64,000 bases of DNA, from the NCBI RefSeq assembly GCF_028618525.1, contig NZ_JAQITC010000004.1, positions 62,001-126,000 of the forward strand, written 5' to 3'. The notes beneath the pieces are model-generated. The model was not told where the DNA came from and did not search any database. It worked only from the letters and a program-made list of their open reading frames with translations. A program made the translations under genes and the position numbers. The stretch is from Bartonella sp. AU55XJBT (lineage in GTDB: Bacteria; Pseudomonadota; Alphaproteobacteria; Rhizobiales; Rhizobiaceae). The stretch's first letter is position 1. Every line of letters begins with the position of its first letter. Positions 9,419-19,041 of the stretch are shown here, in pieces.

Positions 9419-9890
9419 TAATATTTTCAACAATATCTTAGCGTTGCGTAGATGTATAAAAAGACTTAAAGTAAGCTTTTTTCGAAATTGGGCAGTATAC
9501 ATCATTAACGCTCGGTTTTTGAAAAATTCAACTTTGTGCTTATGGAATAAAAACTGTGTCATAAAGTTAAACCGTTAAGAAAAACAAATTTCAAAAAGAC
9601 TGAATATTGAACAACTTTTGTAAATTGTGAAATTGTTTATTATATTTTCATTATCAGAATAACTTGTTTGTATGAGACTATCGTATCTGCCTGCACCATT
9701 GAAGACTCTCAAAATTGCTACATGCTATATCGTATATAAACAGAAAAATAAAAAAGCTTTGTTCATAGCAAATCAATGGAGGAGTTATTTCTGAAAATTT
9801 AAATCTCCATTACTTTCTGTTATCTATAATACAAGAATGAAGCTCAAAGGAAAAATTCTCGGATTTGTGTTATATTTTTTATTTCTGAGC

Positions 9891-9918
9891 TTGATTTTTC
9901 ATTCCAAATCGACAATAT
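9891..9918 (+). promoter_or_regulatory. Candidate promoter of the SRP RNA gene
   Basis: TTGATT at 9891-9896 and CAATAT at 9913-9918 are separated by 16 bases, and the expected start point falls about 7 bases on, right at the 5' end of the SRP RNA (9926). The match to the consensus is moderate, but its position relative to the RNA end supports it. Confidence 0.45.
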
Positions 9919-9925
9919 GGACTTG

Positions 9926-10020
9926 GGAGGTTGGTGGTGGACGAACTACTCGCCAACTGGGTCAGGTCTGGAAAGAAGCAGCCCTAACGAGTTCTGGTAC
10001 GGGTCATCGTGCCGGCCTCC
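9926..10020 (+). ncRNA. ffs: Signal recognition particle RNA (4.5S-type)
   Basis: RNA core of the signal recognition particle, which with Ffh targets nascent membrane proteins to FtsY. The sequence closes with GGAGG at 9926-9930 against CCTCC at 10016-10020. It carries the conserved apical domain, CAGGTCTGGAAAGAAGCAGC, at about 9963-9982, the GGAA tetraloop and the asymmetric loop bound by Ffh. The usual GGAAGGAAGCAG reads GGAAAGAAGCAG here. Its place directly before dnaX-ybaB-recR is the common alphaproteobacterial order. A run of T residues at 10039-10045 may end transcription. The rest of the 9419-10245 gap (9419-9890 and 10046-10245) holds no gene that I can see. Confidence 0.95.
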
Positions 10021-10245
10021 TATTTTGATGAAGAGATTATTTTTTTCTACGTTTTAGCAAGGTATGTAATCTTTAGAGCATCATTTGTATGCAGCATGTA
10101 AAGGGATTTGGTTGTTTTTAAACAAATATCCCATAAGAAATACATTGATTGAGAAAAAATCCTTTTATATGAGAGTGCAGTATTGACCTATGCCTTGTGT
10201 ATGATCAAAATGTACGCATAAAGAACTTCAAAGTTGGAAACATTC

Positions 10246-12189
10246 ATGGAAAATGTACCGGCAGAAACAGCCTATCGTGTTCTTGCTCGTAAATATCGAC
10301 CTCAAAACTTTTCTGACCTCATTGGTCAGGAAGCTATGGTGCGTACTCTCACCAATGCCTTTGAAAAAGGTCGTATTGCGCAAGCGTGGGTGTTAACAGG
10401 GATTCGTGGTGTAGGTAAGACCACAACAGCACGTATTTTGGCACGTGCGCTCAATTATAAAACAAAAGATATTGACCAACCAACAACCATCTTGGACTCT
10501 CTTGGTGAACACTGCACACAAATTATCGAAGGGCGTCATATTGATGTTATAGAAATGGATGCTGCTTCTCATACGGGCATTGACGATATTCGTGAAATTA
10601 TTGAACAAATACGCTATCGTCCTGTTTCTGCGCGCTATAAGGTTTATATTATCGATGAAGTCCATATGCTCTCAACGCAAGCCTTTAATGGTTTGTTGAA
10701 AACGCTTGAAGAACCACCATCCCATGTGAAATTTATTTTTGCCACAACAGAAATTCGAAAAGTTCCCATTACAATTCTTTCGCGTTGCCAACGTTTTGAT
10801 TTGCGACGAATTGAATCAAAGGCTTTGAGTGCACATTTGCGCAAAATTGCGAAATATGAAAAGGTCGAAGTAGAAGATCAAGCACTCTCTATGATTGTTC
10901 GTGCTGCAGAAGGCTCTGCACGTGATGCATTATCTATTTTTGATCAAGCAATTGCCCATAGCAATGGCGATGTTAATGCCGCTGCCGTGCGTACAATGCT
11001 AGGATTAGCGGATCAAGCACGTATTATTGATCTCTTTGAATTTATCATGAAGGGCAATGTGGTCAATGCATTACATGAATTACGCAGTCAATATGATGCA
11101 GGTGCTGATCCTCTTACAATATTAACAGAATTAGCCGATTTTAATCATCTGGTCACACGTTTACGTTTCACACCAGAAATAGTGGAAGATTTCTCACTAA
11201 CTGAAGAACAACGTTTAAGAAGTTTAGACTTTTCAAAAAGACTTTCCGTTCCTGTTTTATCTCGAAACTGGCAAATGTTACTTAAAGGCTTACAAGAAGT
11301 TAACCAAACTGCACGTCCACTGCAAGCAACAGAAATGCTTTTAATTCGTCTTGCACATACAGCTGATCTCCCCACTCTTGATGAAGCTTTAAAAAAACTT
11401 ACGCAAGAAAAAACACCTCTCACGCTCATTGCAAACTCTTCTCATAAAGAATCGATAAATGTAGATAATATAACAAAAGAAACAACAATGGATAGCCATG
11501 CTTCCTCGAGCGCTTCAAATACATTACCAAATCAATCCGATTTAAAAACATCCTTGCAAGACGCCCCATTAGACCACTCCTTAAAACCAGAAAATTTTGT
11601 TAAAAGTCAAACACCTGATAAAACCAACGCCCAAGAAGTAACAGAAACTCTAGAAAATTCTCAATCGACTAAACTTTCTGAAAAGAGTGCAAATGTATCG
11701 CAGTCTGTCACCCAAACAACAGGAGAGATTACTGAACCTAAAACTCTCGTGATTAATTCTTTACACGATATTGTTAAATTAGCCGAACAGCATAATGATG
11801 TACCTTTCAAACTCCTTATTAAAGAATTTGTTCATCCTGTTTCTTTTAAAACTGGGCATATTACTTTAAGACTTTCTGAAAATACCCCACAGTTTCTTGC
11901 TCATGATATCGAAAAAAAAATCTCTCAATGGGCTGAAAAACGCTATGTGATAACTTTTGTTAATGAAGGCGGCGGTCCAACCTTACAGGAAGAAAGTGTA
12001 GCGATTCAAAAGGCTCTTTTTTCCAATGCAGAGACAGATCCGGATATCGCAAAAATCCTCAACCATTTTCCAGAAGCAAAAATTGTCGATATTCGACTTA
12101 ATCGAGAAGAAAATGATCTTGATTTACCCCTCGATACCTTTAAAAATACTGATCTCTTTGAAAATGAAAACGATAGCAATGATGAATAA
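10246..12189 (+). CDS. dnaX: DNA polymerase III subunits gamma and tau
   Basis: Clamp-loader ATPase that loads the beta clamp and organises the replisome. I take the ATG at 10246 (MENVPAETAYRVLARKYRP); an in-frame TTG at 10234 is possible. Walker A is GIRGVGKTTTARILA near residue 45, Walker B is YIIDEVHMLS near 135, and the SRC motif follows as ILSRCQRFDL. The zinc module of E. coli DnaX is reduced to a single cysteine (GEHC), as in other rhizobia. Residues 400-510 are a low-complexity linker rich in T, S, K, N, and the C-terminal part is the tau region. It forms an operon with ybaB and recR. Confidence 0.95.
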   Translation: MENVPAETAYRVLARKYRPQNFSDLIGQEAMVRTLTNAFEKGRIAQAWVLTGIRGVGKTTTARILARALNYKTKDIDQPTTILDSLGEHCTQIIEGRHIDVIEMDAASHTGIDDIREIIEQIRYRPVSARYKVYIIDEVHMLSTQAFNGLLKTLEEPPSHVKFIFATTEIRKVPITILSRCQRFDLRRIESKALSAHLRKIAKYEKVEVEDQALSMIVRAAEGSARDALSIFDQAIAHSNGDVNAAAVRTMLGLADQARIIDLFEFIMKGNVVNALHELRSQYDAGADPLTILTELADFNHLVTRLRFTPEIVEDFSLTEEQRLRSLDFSKRLSVPVLSRNWQMLLKGLQEVNQTARPLQATEMLLIRLAHTADLPTLDEALKKLTQEKTPLTLIANSSHKESINVDNITKETTMDSHASSSASNTLPNQSDLKTSLQDAPLDHSLKPENFVKSQTPDKTNAQEVTETLENSQSTKLSEKSANVSQSVTQTTGEITEPKTLVINSLHDIVKLAEQHNDVPFKLLIKEFVHPVSFKTGHITLRLSENTPQFLAHDIEKKISQWAEKRYVITFVNEGGGPTLQEESVAIQKALFSNAETDPDIAKILNHFPEAKIVDIRLNREENDLDLPLDTFKNTDLFENENDSNDE

Positions 12190-12203
12190 GGATACCTATT
12201 CCT

Positions 12204-12527
12204 ATGCGTGAAATGATGAGCATGATGAAAAAAGCCAAAGAAATGCAAGAAAAAATGCAGAAAATTCAGGAGGAAATGGCTAACCTGCAAGCTACCGGCA
12301 CTGCAGGGGGCGACCTCGTCAGTATCACTTTAAATGGCAAAAATATTATAACAGCAATTCAAATTGACCCTTCATTACTCAAACCTGAGGAAGCTGAAAT
12401 TCTTGAAGATCTCATTATGGCGGCTTATAATGAAGCAAGGACAAAAATTGATAATGCACTAGAAGAAAAAACCAAAAGTATGACGGCAGGGCTACCGCTC
12501 CCGTCAGGCTTCAAGCTTCCATTTTAA
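12204..12527 (+). CDS. YbaB/EbfC family nucleoid-associated protein
   Basis: Small DNA-binding protein (107 residues) of the YbaB/EbfC family, which forms tweezer-like dimers and is nearly always placed between dnaX and recR. The N-terminus is a charged, methionine- and lysine-rich helix (MREMMSMMKKAKEMQEKMQK), followed by the beta strand VSITLNGKNIITAIQIDPSL and an acidic helix. It starts 14 bases after dnaX and ends 30 bases before recR, so it is almost certainly in the same transcript. The role in recombination or nucleoid structure is known only in general terms. Confidence 0.93.
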   Translation: MREMMSMMKKAKEMQEKMQKIQEEMANLQATGTAGGDLVSITLNGKNIITAIQIDPSLLKPEEAEILEDLIMAAYNEARTKIDNALEEKTKSMTAGLPLPSGFKLPF

Positions 12528-12557
12528 TGAAACATTTTTCCCCACGGGACAAAATAT

Positions 12558-13163
12558 ATGTCTAAATACATTGCAGGACCTGAGATTGAGCGTCTCATTC
12601 AGCTTTTAGCACGGTTGCCAGGTCTTGGACCACGTTCAGCGCGTCGTGCTGCGCTTCATCTTATTAAAAAAAAGGAAACTTTGCTGGAGCCTTTAGGAGC
12701 AGCAATGCAAACAGCGATAGAAAAAGTCGGCATTTGTTCTGTTTGTGGCAATGTCGATACCATTGATCCTTGTTCAATTTGTACCGATCCGCGACGTGAT
12801 GATACAACGATCATTGTTGTTGAGGATATTGCTGATCTGTGGGCTCTTGAACGCGCAAAAACTCTCGCCGCACGTTATCATGTATTGGGTGGACGACTCT
12901 CACCCTTAGATGGAATAGGTCCGGACGAACTCAACATTGCCACCTTAATACAACGTGTTGTAGAAAACCCAATTATGGAGATTATTCTTGCTGTCAATGC
13001 AACTGTCGAAGGACAAACAACCGCTCATTACATCACCGATCAGCTTTCTAATTTTTCAGTAAAAATTACACGACTTGCTCATGGTGTTCCTGTAGGAGGT
13101 GAGCTTGATTATCTTGATGATGGAACTTTAGCAGCAGCTGTACAAGCAAGAACAAATCTTTAA
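12558..13163 (+). CDS. recR: Recombination mediator protein RecR
   Basis: With RecO and RecF, loads RecA onto single-stranded gaps during DNA repair. The 201-residue protein has the N-terminal helix-hairpin-helix ([17 protein letters not shown], residues 18-34), the four-cysteine zinc finger [16 protein letters not shown] near 56-71, and the Toprim domain starting [14 protein letters not shown] near 81. Length and motifs are standard. It is the last gene of the dnaX-ybaB-recR operon. Confidence 0.95.
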   Translation: MSKYIAGPEIERLIQLLARLPGLGPRSARRAALHLIKKKETLLEPLGAAMQTAIEKVGICSVCGNVDTIDPCSICTDPRRDDTTIIVVEDIADLWALERAKTLAARYHVLGGRLSPLDGIGPDELNIATLIQRVVENPIMEIILAVNATVEGQTTAHYITDQLSNFSVKITRLAHGVPVGGELDYLDDGTLAAAVQARTNL

Positions 13164-13211
13164 AATTTTTCATCTTAGCCTTTAGCTCTTTAATGATAGG
13201 GGAATATCCAA

Positions 13212-14240
13212 ATGCTAAAGAAAAACCTCTCACTTTTAAACAATTTTGGTCCTGGTATTTTAGTATGTTTACTCATATCAGCTTTAGCGTATGGTTTAGA
13301 AGTTCTAGAAAAACAGCTTTTTGGGCAAGCATGGCTTGAAAGTCTTGTTTTAGCAATTCTCTTAGGATCTGTTACTCGTAGTTGTTTTACGATGCCAACC
13401 TATTTTCAAAAAGGTATCAATTTTTGTGCCAAAACACTTCTTGAAGTTTCTATTGTCCTTCTAGGTGCAAGCATTCGTATTCATGCCGTTCTTTCCACCG
13501 GTTGGAATTTACTTGCAAGCATTGTATTCGTTATATTTGTAACCATTCTTCTCAGCTTTATCATCGGGCGCATTTTCGGACTTTCTAAACATTTGGCAAT
13601 GCTCGTTGCGTGCGGAAATGCTATCTGTGGAAACTCAGCCATTGTTGCCGTTGCCCCCGTCATTAAAGCAAAACACGAAGAGATTGCTGCATCAATTGCT
13701 TTTACAGCTCTTTTGGGGATCCTTATTATTTTATGTCTCCCTTTTGCACATCCACTTCTAAATTTATCCTTTAACCAATACGGTGTGCTTGCTGGGATGG
13801 TTGTTTATGCTGTACCACAAGTTTTAGCAGCTACCGCATCTGTCTCTTTTGCGAGTGTTCAAATTGCAACCGTTGTTAAATTGGTACGCGTTCTCATGTT
13901 AGGCCCTCTTATTTTTGCCCTGTCACTCATCTATCGTCGATCAGAACAAATACACTTTCGTTGGCATACTCTCATTCCATGGTTTATTATTGGTTTTATG
14001 ATGATGATGTTGGTCCGCTCGAGCAATCTTATCCCCGAAACAGCTCTCAATCCGATCAAATTTATTACTCAATTGTTCACAGTCATTTCAATGGCTGCAT
14101 TAGGACTAGGTGTTGATATTCGTTCATTAAAAAAAGCAGGATGGCGCGTGATTTTAGCTTCAACTTGCTCTATAATTATTCTCGGTATTTGTAGCCTTAT
14201 CATGATACAATTGAATGATTTAAATCATATAACATTTTGA
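13212..14240 (+). CDS. YeiH/UPF0324 family membrane protein, putative sulfate exporter
   Basis: Integral membrane protein of 342 residues with about ten hydrophobic segments spread over its length, belonging to the YeiH (UPF0324) family. Family hallmarks are the LLGASIRIHAVLSTGWN segment near residue 82 and the conserved CGNAICGNSAIVAVAPVIKA near 134-153. Databases call this family putative sulfate exporters, but the substrate is not established for the family as a whole. It begins 48 bases after recR, with AGGGGAAT before the ATG, and may be read from the same transcript. Confidence 0.85.
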   Translation: MLKKNLSLLNNFGPGILVCLLISALAYGLEVLEKQLFGQAWLESLVLAILLGSVTRSCFTMPTYFQKGINFCAKTLLEVSIVLLGASIRIHAVLSTGWNLLASIVFVIFVTILLSFIIGRIFGLSKHLAMLVACGNAICGNSAIVAVAPVIKAKHEEIAASIAFTALLGILIILCLPFAHPLLNLSFNQYGVLAGMVVYAVPQVLAATASVSFASVQIATVVKLVRVLMLGPLIFALSLIYRRSEQIHFRWHTLIPWFIIGFMMMMLVRSSNLIPETALNPIKFITQLFTVISMAALGLGVDIRSLKKAGWRVILASTCSIIILGICSLIMIQLNDLNHITF

Positions 14241-14617
14241 AATATTCTTGTTTCTTTTTTCAACGGAACATGCGATAAACTCAGACAATTGCCAATATTA
14301 TTAAAACAGCTCTTTCATTTAAATAATCCTTTCTTAAATGACTTTATCTATAAGCTAACTCTGCTTATGATATGTAAGAAAATGATTTTGATTTATGGGT
14401 TTAAATTGAACATAGAAAAAATAAATTATCATTATAAATTAATTTATTGATAACTAAAACAAATAAGGATCAAATCAACATTTCGTCTTATTCCATAAAA
14501 AGATATTGTTGCTTATTGGTACTAGCAACTTTCATACAAATGGACTATACAACAATAAGAAAGATTAAAAATACTGTAGATTTTTTGTCTATCGTTTTAT
14601 TCAATTAAAATATTTTT
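14241..14617 (+). other. Intergenic region with an AT-rich imperfect palindrome
   Basis: No gene seen in this 377-base gap before tsaB. At 14426-14453 there is a palindrome-like element: TTATCA, then the perfect 14-base palindrome ATAAATTAATTTAT (14434-14447), then TGATAA. Part of it (14422-14449) recurs at 60504-60531 with two mismatches (see findings). The tsaB promoter is probably in the last 100 bases, but I cannot place it with confidence. Confidence 0.5.
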
Positions 14618-15310
14618 ATGCTTATTCTTGCTATCGATACTGCTTCAATTTATTGTGCTGTTGCGCTCATTCATCATAAGTCTGTTATTGCGCGTATCGA
14701 TGAGCGCATGAATAAAGGACATGCTGAAAGACTTATCGGGCAGATTACACAAATAATGACACAAGCCAATATAACGCTTGATCAAGTTGAGCGTATTGCT
14801 GTCAGCATTGGACCTGGATCATTTACTGGTGTGCGTGTCGGTGTTGCCACGGCACGCGCTTTGGCATTAGCACTTGAGATACCAGCTGTTGGAGTGAGTG
14901 CACTTGAAGCGTTAGCAGCACAAGTCACACCCCGTAAAAATACTACATCAGCAATTACTGTTGTCATTGAAGCAGGGAGAGAGATGTTCTACCATCAAGA
15001 TTTCCATAATGATCTCACTCCTTTGGGAGCACCAAACTTAAAAACAATTGAAAATATCCTCGATGATTTGCCCCAAAAAACCCGCCTGACTGGCCCAGCA
15101 GCTGATATCGTTATGCAGCATATTAAAAACCATAAAATAAATGAAAAAATTGTCTTGGAAAAAATCCCTTGCGAAGCAGCGGATATTGTAAACTATGCTT
15201 ATCTTGCTGCAAACAAACAACCACAAAATTCACCTCGCCCCCTCTATCTACGCAGCGCTGACGCAAAACAACAAACCAATTTTGCTTTACCACGAAAAAA
15301 TAATGTTTAA
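14618..15310 (+). CDS. tsaB: tRNA threonylcarbamoyladenosine biosynthesis protein TsaB
   Basis: Partner of TsaD and TsaE in making the t6A modification at position 37 of ANN-decoding tRNAs. The 230-residue protein has the ASKHA fold phosphate-1 motif MLILAIDTASIYCAVAL at the start and the family signature SIGPGSFTGVRVGVATARAL near 64-83. The C-terminal half is divergent, as is usual in TsaB. The ATG at 14618 fits the family start exactly. Its 3' end overlaps rimI by 8 bases, giving the tsaB-rimI pair known from many bacteria. Confidence 0.93.
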   Translation: MLILAIDTASIYCAVALIHHKSVIARIDERMNKGHAERLIGQITQIMTQANITLDQVERIAVSIGPGSFTGVRVGVATARALALALEIPAVGVSALEALAAQVTPRKNTTSAITVVIEAGREMFYHQDFHNDLTPLGAPNLKTIENILDDLPQKTRLTGPAADIVMQHIKNHKINEKIVLEKIPCEAADIVNYAYLAANKQPQNSPRPLYLRSADAKQQTNFALPRKNNV

Positions 15311-15794
15311 ATTTTCATTGACAAAAAAGCATTTTGGAATTGCTCCACTACACGTTAAGGACAGTACTGCTCTTCACCAAATTCATCAACATTGTTTTAC
15401 CCCTGCTTGGGGAAAAACAACTTTTGATACCTTTTTAACAGATCACTCTATCTTCGGATACAAAGTCTTTCTTATTAATCAATCTGATCAAATTTTAGGC
15501 TTTTGCTTATGCCGTCTCATTCTTGATGAAGCAGAAATCATCACAATTGCTGTCCATCCTCATTATCGTCAACAAGGAATTGCTACCCTACTTATTGATC
15601 ATACAATTCGCTATCTTCACGATAAGCGCGTTATAAAATTATTTTTGGAAGTAGAATCTACAAACCTTTCTGCTTTAACCCTTTATCAACGCTTTGAATT
15701 TCAAAAAATTTCTGAACGTCTGGCCTACTACCCGTCAAAAAATGGTCGCGGTGATGCAATTATCATGCAAAAAACTTTTAAGCAAAGAGATTGA
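15303..15794 (+). CDS. rimI: Ribosomal-protein-alanine N-acetyltransferase RimI
   Basis: GNAT acetyltransferase; RimI acetylates the N-terminal alanine of ribosomal protein S18. The start is taken as the ATG at 15303 (MFKFSLTKKHFG), 163 residues, inside the end of tsaB; the open frame extends further upstream without a plausible start. The acetyl-CoA site is seen as ITIAVHPHYRQQGIATLLI near residues 78-96 (motif QxxGxA), and VESTNLSALTLYQRFEFQ near 116 is the typical N-x-x-A-x-x-L-Y segment. The assignment as RimI rests on the tsaB neighbour; other GNAT substrates are possible. Confidence 0.85.
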   Translation: MFKFSLTKKHFGIAPLHVKDSTALHQIHQHCFTPAWGKTTFDTFLTDHSIFGYKVFLINQSDQILGFCLCRLILDEAEIITIAVHPHYRQQGIATLLIDHTIRYLHDKRVIKLFLEVESTNLSALTLYQRFEFQKISERLAYYPSKNGRGDAIIMQKTFKQRD

Positions 15795-15825
15795 GATTTA
15801 TGTAAAAAACATTTAAACAGGCACT

Positions 15826-17202
15826 ATGAATAAAGTAAATCCTGAAAATACATCTCCTGCTGCTCCTAAAAAGGTTTTTATCAAAACCTATGGGTGTCAA
15901 ATGAATGTTTATGATAGCCAGCGGATGACTGATAGTCTCAGTACGCAAGGCTATGTGACAACACAAACACCTGATGATGCCGATCTTATTCTTGTTAATA
16001 CCTGTCATATTCGTGAAAAAGCAGCAGAAAAACTCTATTCTGATCTTGGTCGTTTGCGCGTTATGCGTCAAGAACGAACACCTGATAAACCCTTGACAGT
16101 TGGTGTAACAGGTTGTGTTGCACAAGCTGAGGGAAGTGAAATCTTGCGTCGCGCTCCAACAGTGGATCTCGTTATTGGTCCGCAAATGTATCATCGCTTG
16201 CCAGAATTGTTAGAAAAAGCCAAACAAGGTAAAAAAATTATTGAAACAGATTATGCTGTTGAAGATAAATTTGCTCATTTGCCACCTCATAATAAACGTG
16301 CAGTAAGAAAACGCGGTGTTAGCGCATTTTTAACAGTACAAGAAGGATGCGATAAATTTTGCACTTTTTGTGTTGTTCCTTACACACGCGGTGCTGAAAT
16401 ATCGCGCTCTGTTGAGCAAATTACTGAAGAAGCGCGTCAACTCATTGAAGCGGGTGTTAAAGAAATTACGCTGCTTGGACAAAATGTTAATGGTTGGCAT
16501 GGACAAAGTGCAGATGGCAAAACCTGGCGTCTTGGTGATCTTCTTTATCATCTTGCAAAACTGGATGGTTTAAAGCGTTTGCGTTACACAACCAGCCACC
16601 CACGTGATATGGATGATAGCCTTATTGCCGCGCATCGAGATCTTGATATGTTAATGCCTTACCTGCATCTTCCTGTTCAATCAGGCTCAGATCGCATCTT
16701 AAAAGCGATGAACCGGCAACATAAAAGCTCTTATTATCTTCATATTATCGAAAAAATTCGGGCTGCACGGCCAGATATTGCCTTTTCAGGTGATTTTATT
16801 GTAGGGTTTCCAGGGGAAACAGATGAAGACTTTGAAGAAACCATTAAGCTCATTCAACAAGTACAATACAGTTCAGCTTATTCTTTTAAATATTCCCCCC
16901 GTCCTGGAACAGTAGGAGCCACAATGAAAAATCATGTTGATGAAGCTGTCAAAGATGCCCGACTTCAATATTTACAAGTTCTCCTCCTTGAACAGCAAAA
17001 TACTTTTTTGCGTTCTAAAATTGGTCAAAAGACGGATGTTCTTATCGAAAAACCTGGACGTCACTCAGGACAAATGGTGGGACGTTCCCCTTGGCTTTTA
17101 CCTGTTGTTGTGGATACAGATGCTTCTACAGGCTGTGTGGTAACAACGCATATTAAAAATGTAAGCTCAAATAGTTTTGTCGGTGAAGTGACAAATAGAT
17201 AA
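15826..17202 (+). CDS. miaB: tRNA-2-methylthio-N6-isopentenyladenosine synthase MiaB
   Basis: Radical-SAM methylthiotransferase that adds the 2-methylthio group to i6A37 in tRNAs. The 458-residue protein has the N-terminal UPF0004 domain with its cluster cysteines (YGCQMN near 24, VNTCHIR near 60, GCVAQ near 97), the radical-SAM CxxxCxxC motif as CDKFCTFC near 175-182, and a C-terminal TRAM domain (about 385-455). It lies 31 bases after rimI and before phoH-ybeY; rimI/miaB/phoH/ybeY/corC/lnt is a conserved run in rhizobia. Confidence 0.96.
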   Translation: MNKVNPENTSPAAPKKVFIKTYGCQMNVYDSQRMTDSLSTQGYVTTQTPDDADLILVNTCHIREKAAEKLYSDLGRLRVMRQERTPDKPLTVGVTGCVAQAEGSEILRRAPTVDLVIGPQMYHRLPELLEKAKQGKKIIETDYAVEDKFAHLPPHNKRAVRKRGVSAFLTVQEGCDKFCTFCVVPYTRGAEISRSVEQITEEARQLIEAGVKEITLLGQNVNGWHGQSADGKTWRLGDLLYHLAKLDGLKRLRYTTSHPRDMDDSLIAAHRDLDMLMPYLHLPVQSGSDRILKAMNRQHKSSYYLHIIEKIRAARPDIAFSGDFIVGFPGETDEDFEETIKLIQQVQYSSAYSFKYSPRPGTVGATMKNHVDEAVKDARLQYLQVLLLEQQNTFLRSKIGQKTDVLIEKPGRHSGQMVGRSPWLLPVVVDTDASTGCVVTTHIKNVSSNSFVGEVTNR

Positions 17203-17331
17203 ATAGGCCTCTAACACCTTGTTCACAATAAATATTTTGAAAAACTCTTTTATTTTCAAAGAAAATGATTACATCTAAAGCATGAATTTTTATGAAAGAG
17301 AATTTGTCTTTTATAGAGTTTACTCAAAAAA

Positions 17332-18468
17332 ATGTTTAATATTTATGTCGATATGGAGAATAGGCTGAAAGCTTCAACTGAAAAAATAAATGCTGACATT
17401 GAAAAAATTGATCCCTTGGAACGAGAAAGCGCTTCAGATACGAGTCAAGTTGTTTTGATTTTCGAAAATAATCAATACGCAAAAGTGGTTTTTGGTAAAT
17501 TTGACGAAAATCTTGCTTATATCGAAAAAAAACTCAAACTTAGTATTCATCCACGTGGTAATGAAATCTTAATCCATGGAAATGTTTCTGTTATAAGGCG
17601 TGCGCAATATGTATTGCAGCAGCTTTATGAACGTGCCAAAACAGATCGAGAGCTCACTTTATCAGATATAAAAGGAGTGATTGCTATGGCGAATATCCCA
17701 CAGAAGCAGAAAGAAGACACAATAACACATAAATCTGCAACGAAACGTATACCAGCACGGTTGAGTACCCATAAAAAAATAATTCATGCAAGGACCCCAA
17801 CACAAGATGCTTACATACGCGCTATGGAGCATACTGAACTTGTGTTTGGTATAGGACCAGCAGGAACAGGAAAAACGTATCTTGCTGTTGCTCATGCTGC
17901 AATGCTTCTAGAACGTGGTATCATTGAGCGAATTATTCTCTCACGTCCTGCTGTTGAAGCTGGAGAACATCTGGGATTTCTTCCCGGTGATCTTAAAGAA
18001 AAAGTCGACCCCTATTTACGACCACTTTATGATGCTCTTTATGATATGATGCCCGCTGAAAAAATAGAACGCATTTTAGCTTCTGGTGTCATAGAAATTG
18101 CTCCTCTTGCTTTTATGCGCGGACGAACGCTTGCTCATGCTGCTGTTATTCTCGATGAGGCACAAAATACTACGCTCATGCAAATGAAAATGTTCCTCAC
18201 ACGTCTTGGAGAAGGAACACGTATGATTGTTACCGGTGATGTAAGCCAAATTGATTTGCCTATAGGGCAAAAATCAGGTCTCATTGAAGCAATCCGCATT
18301 CTTTCAAATGTAGAAAATATTGCCATTGTGCGCTTTGATGAAAAAGATGTTGTACGCCACCCGCTTGTTGCTGCTATCGTTCATGCCTATGATCGTGATT
18401 CTGAAATACAAAATAAAAAAAAATCACGCGCATGCGATACATTAAAAAATGAATTTGATTCATCATGA
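17332..18468 (+). CDS. PhoH family ATPase (YbeZ type)
   Basis: Cytosolic P-loop ATPase of the PhoH/YbeZ family, which works with the endoribonuclease YbeY in ribosome and RNA quality control. The 378-residue protein has an N-terminal KH-like segment (about 45-105), Walker A as [17 protein letters not shown] near 174-190, Walker [10 protein letters not shown] near 275, and the [19 protein letters not shown] segment near 290-308. The ATG at 17332 is used here; MENRL at 17353 is an alternative. The stop overlaps the ATG of ybeY by 4 bases, linking the two products. Confidence 0.92.
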   Translation: MFNIYVDMENRLKASTEKINADIEKIDPLERESASDTSQVVLIFENNQYAKVVFGKFDENLAYIEKKLKLSIHPRGNEILIHGNVSVIRRAQYVLQQLYERAKTDRELTLSDIKGVIAMANIPQKQKEDTITHKSATKRIPARLSTHKKIIHARTPTQDAYIRAMEHTELVFGIGPAGTGKTYLAVAHAAMLLERGIIERIILSRPAVEAGEHLGFLPGDLKEKVDPYLRPLYDALYDMMPAEKIERILASGVIEIAPLAFMRGRTLAHAAVILDEAQNTTLMQMKMFLTRLGEGTRMIVTGDVSQIDLPIGQKSGLIEAIRILSNVENIAIVRFDEKDVVRHPLVAAIVHAYDRDSEIQNKKKSRACDTLKNEFDSS

Positions 18469-18950
18469 TTATTATTGATATAATGGTTAAAAGTGCAGGG
18501 TGGAATGATGAGGAAATGCTTTATAATATCACCGAAAAAGCATTAACGGTAACGATGCATCATGTTTCGTTGGAAAATGTTGTAAGCGAGATTAGTCTGC
18601 TTTTTACGGATGATGAACATATGGCACAAATCAATGCACAATGGCGGGGTAAAAATAAATCCACCAATGTATTATCTTTTCCAGCGTTCCCAATTAAAGC
18701 TGGAAACCCTCCTGGTCCCATGCTGGGTGATATTATTATTGCGCGAGAAACTGTTGTGCTCGAAGCAGAAAAACAAGGAAAAACATTTCAAGACCATTTA
18801 GCGCATATGATTGTTCATGGTATCTTGCATCTGCTTGGCTATGACCATGAAACTGATGATGAAGCATATCAAATGGAAAAGCTCGAAAGAGAAATTCTTC
18901 AAAAGCTTTCCATAAAAGATCCTTATGCTGAATTGTCTATAAATGGATAG
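18465..18950 (+). CDS. ybeY: Endoribonuclease YbeY (rRNA maturation factor)
   Basis: Zinc-dependent single-strand endoribonuclease needed for 16S rRNA 3' maturation and ribosome quality control. The 161-residue protein carries the diagnostic three-histidine motif [11 protein letters not shown] near residues 125-135, and NVLSFPAF near 67, the other conserved block. It is translationally coupled to phoH by a 4-base overlap and is followed by the CorC/TlyC protein and lnt, the same order as in E. coli and rhizobia. Confidence 0.95.
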   Translation: MIIIDIMVKSAGWNDEEMLYNITEKALTVTMHHVSLENVVSEISLLFTDDEHMAQINAQWRGKNKSTNVLSFPAFPIKAGNPPGPMLGDIIIARETVVLEAEKQGKTFQDHLAHMIVHGILHLLGYDHETDDEAYQMEKLEREILQKLSIKDPYAELSING

Positions 18951-19041
18951 AATTTAACTTTTAACATCAATATGACGAGCATACCAATTAAAGCATCTCA
19001 TTCACCTATCATAAAAAGAAAGTTTAGAAGATTTTAAAACC

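Noticed and set aside
9837..10028. 63-codon open frame across the SRP RNA
   Set aside because: Half of it is the SRP RNA gene itself; the hydrophobic start is a by-product of T-rich DNA.
17236..17260. TTTGAAAA/TTTTCAAA hairpin after miaB as a terminator
   Set aside because: Arms are all A/T apart from one G-C pair and no T tract follows.
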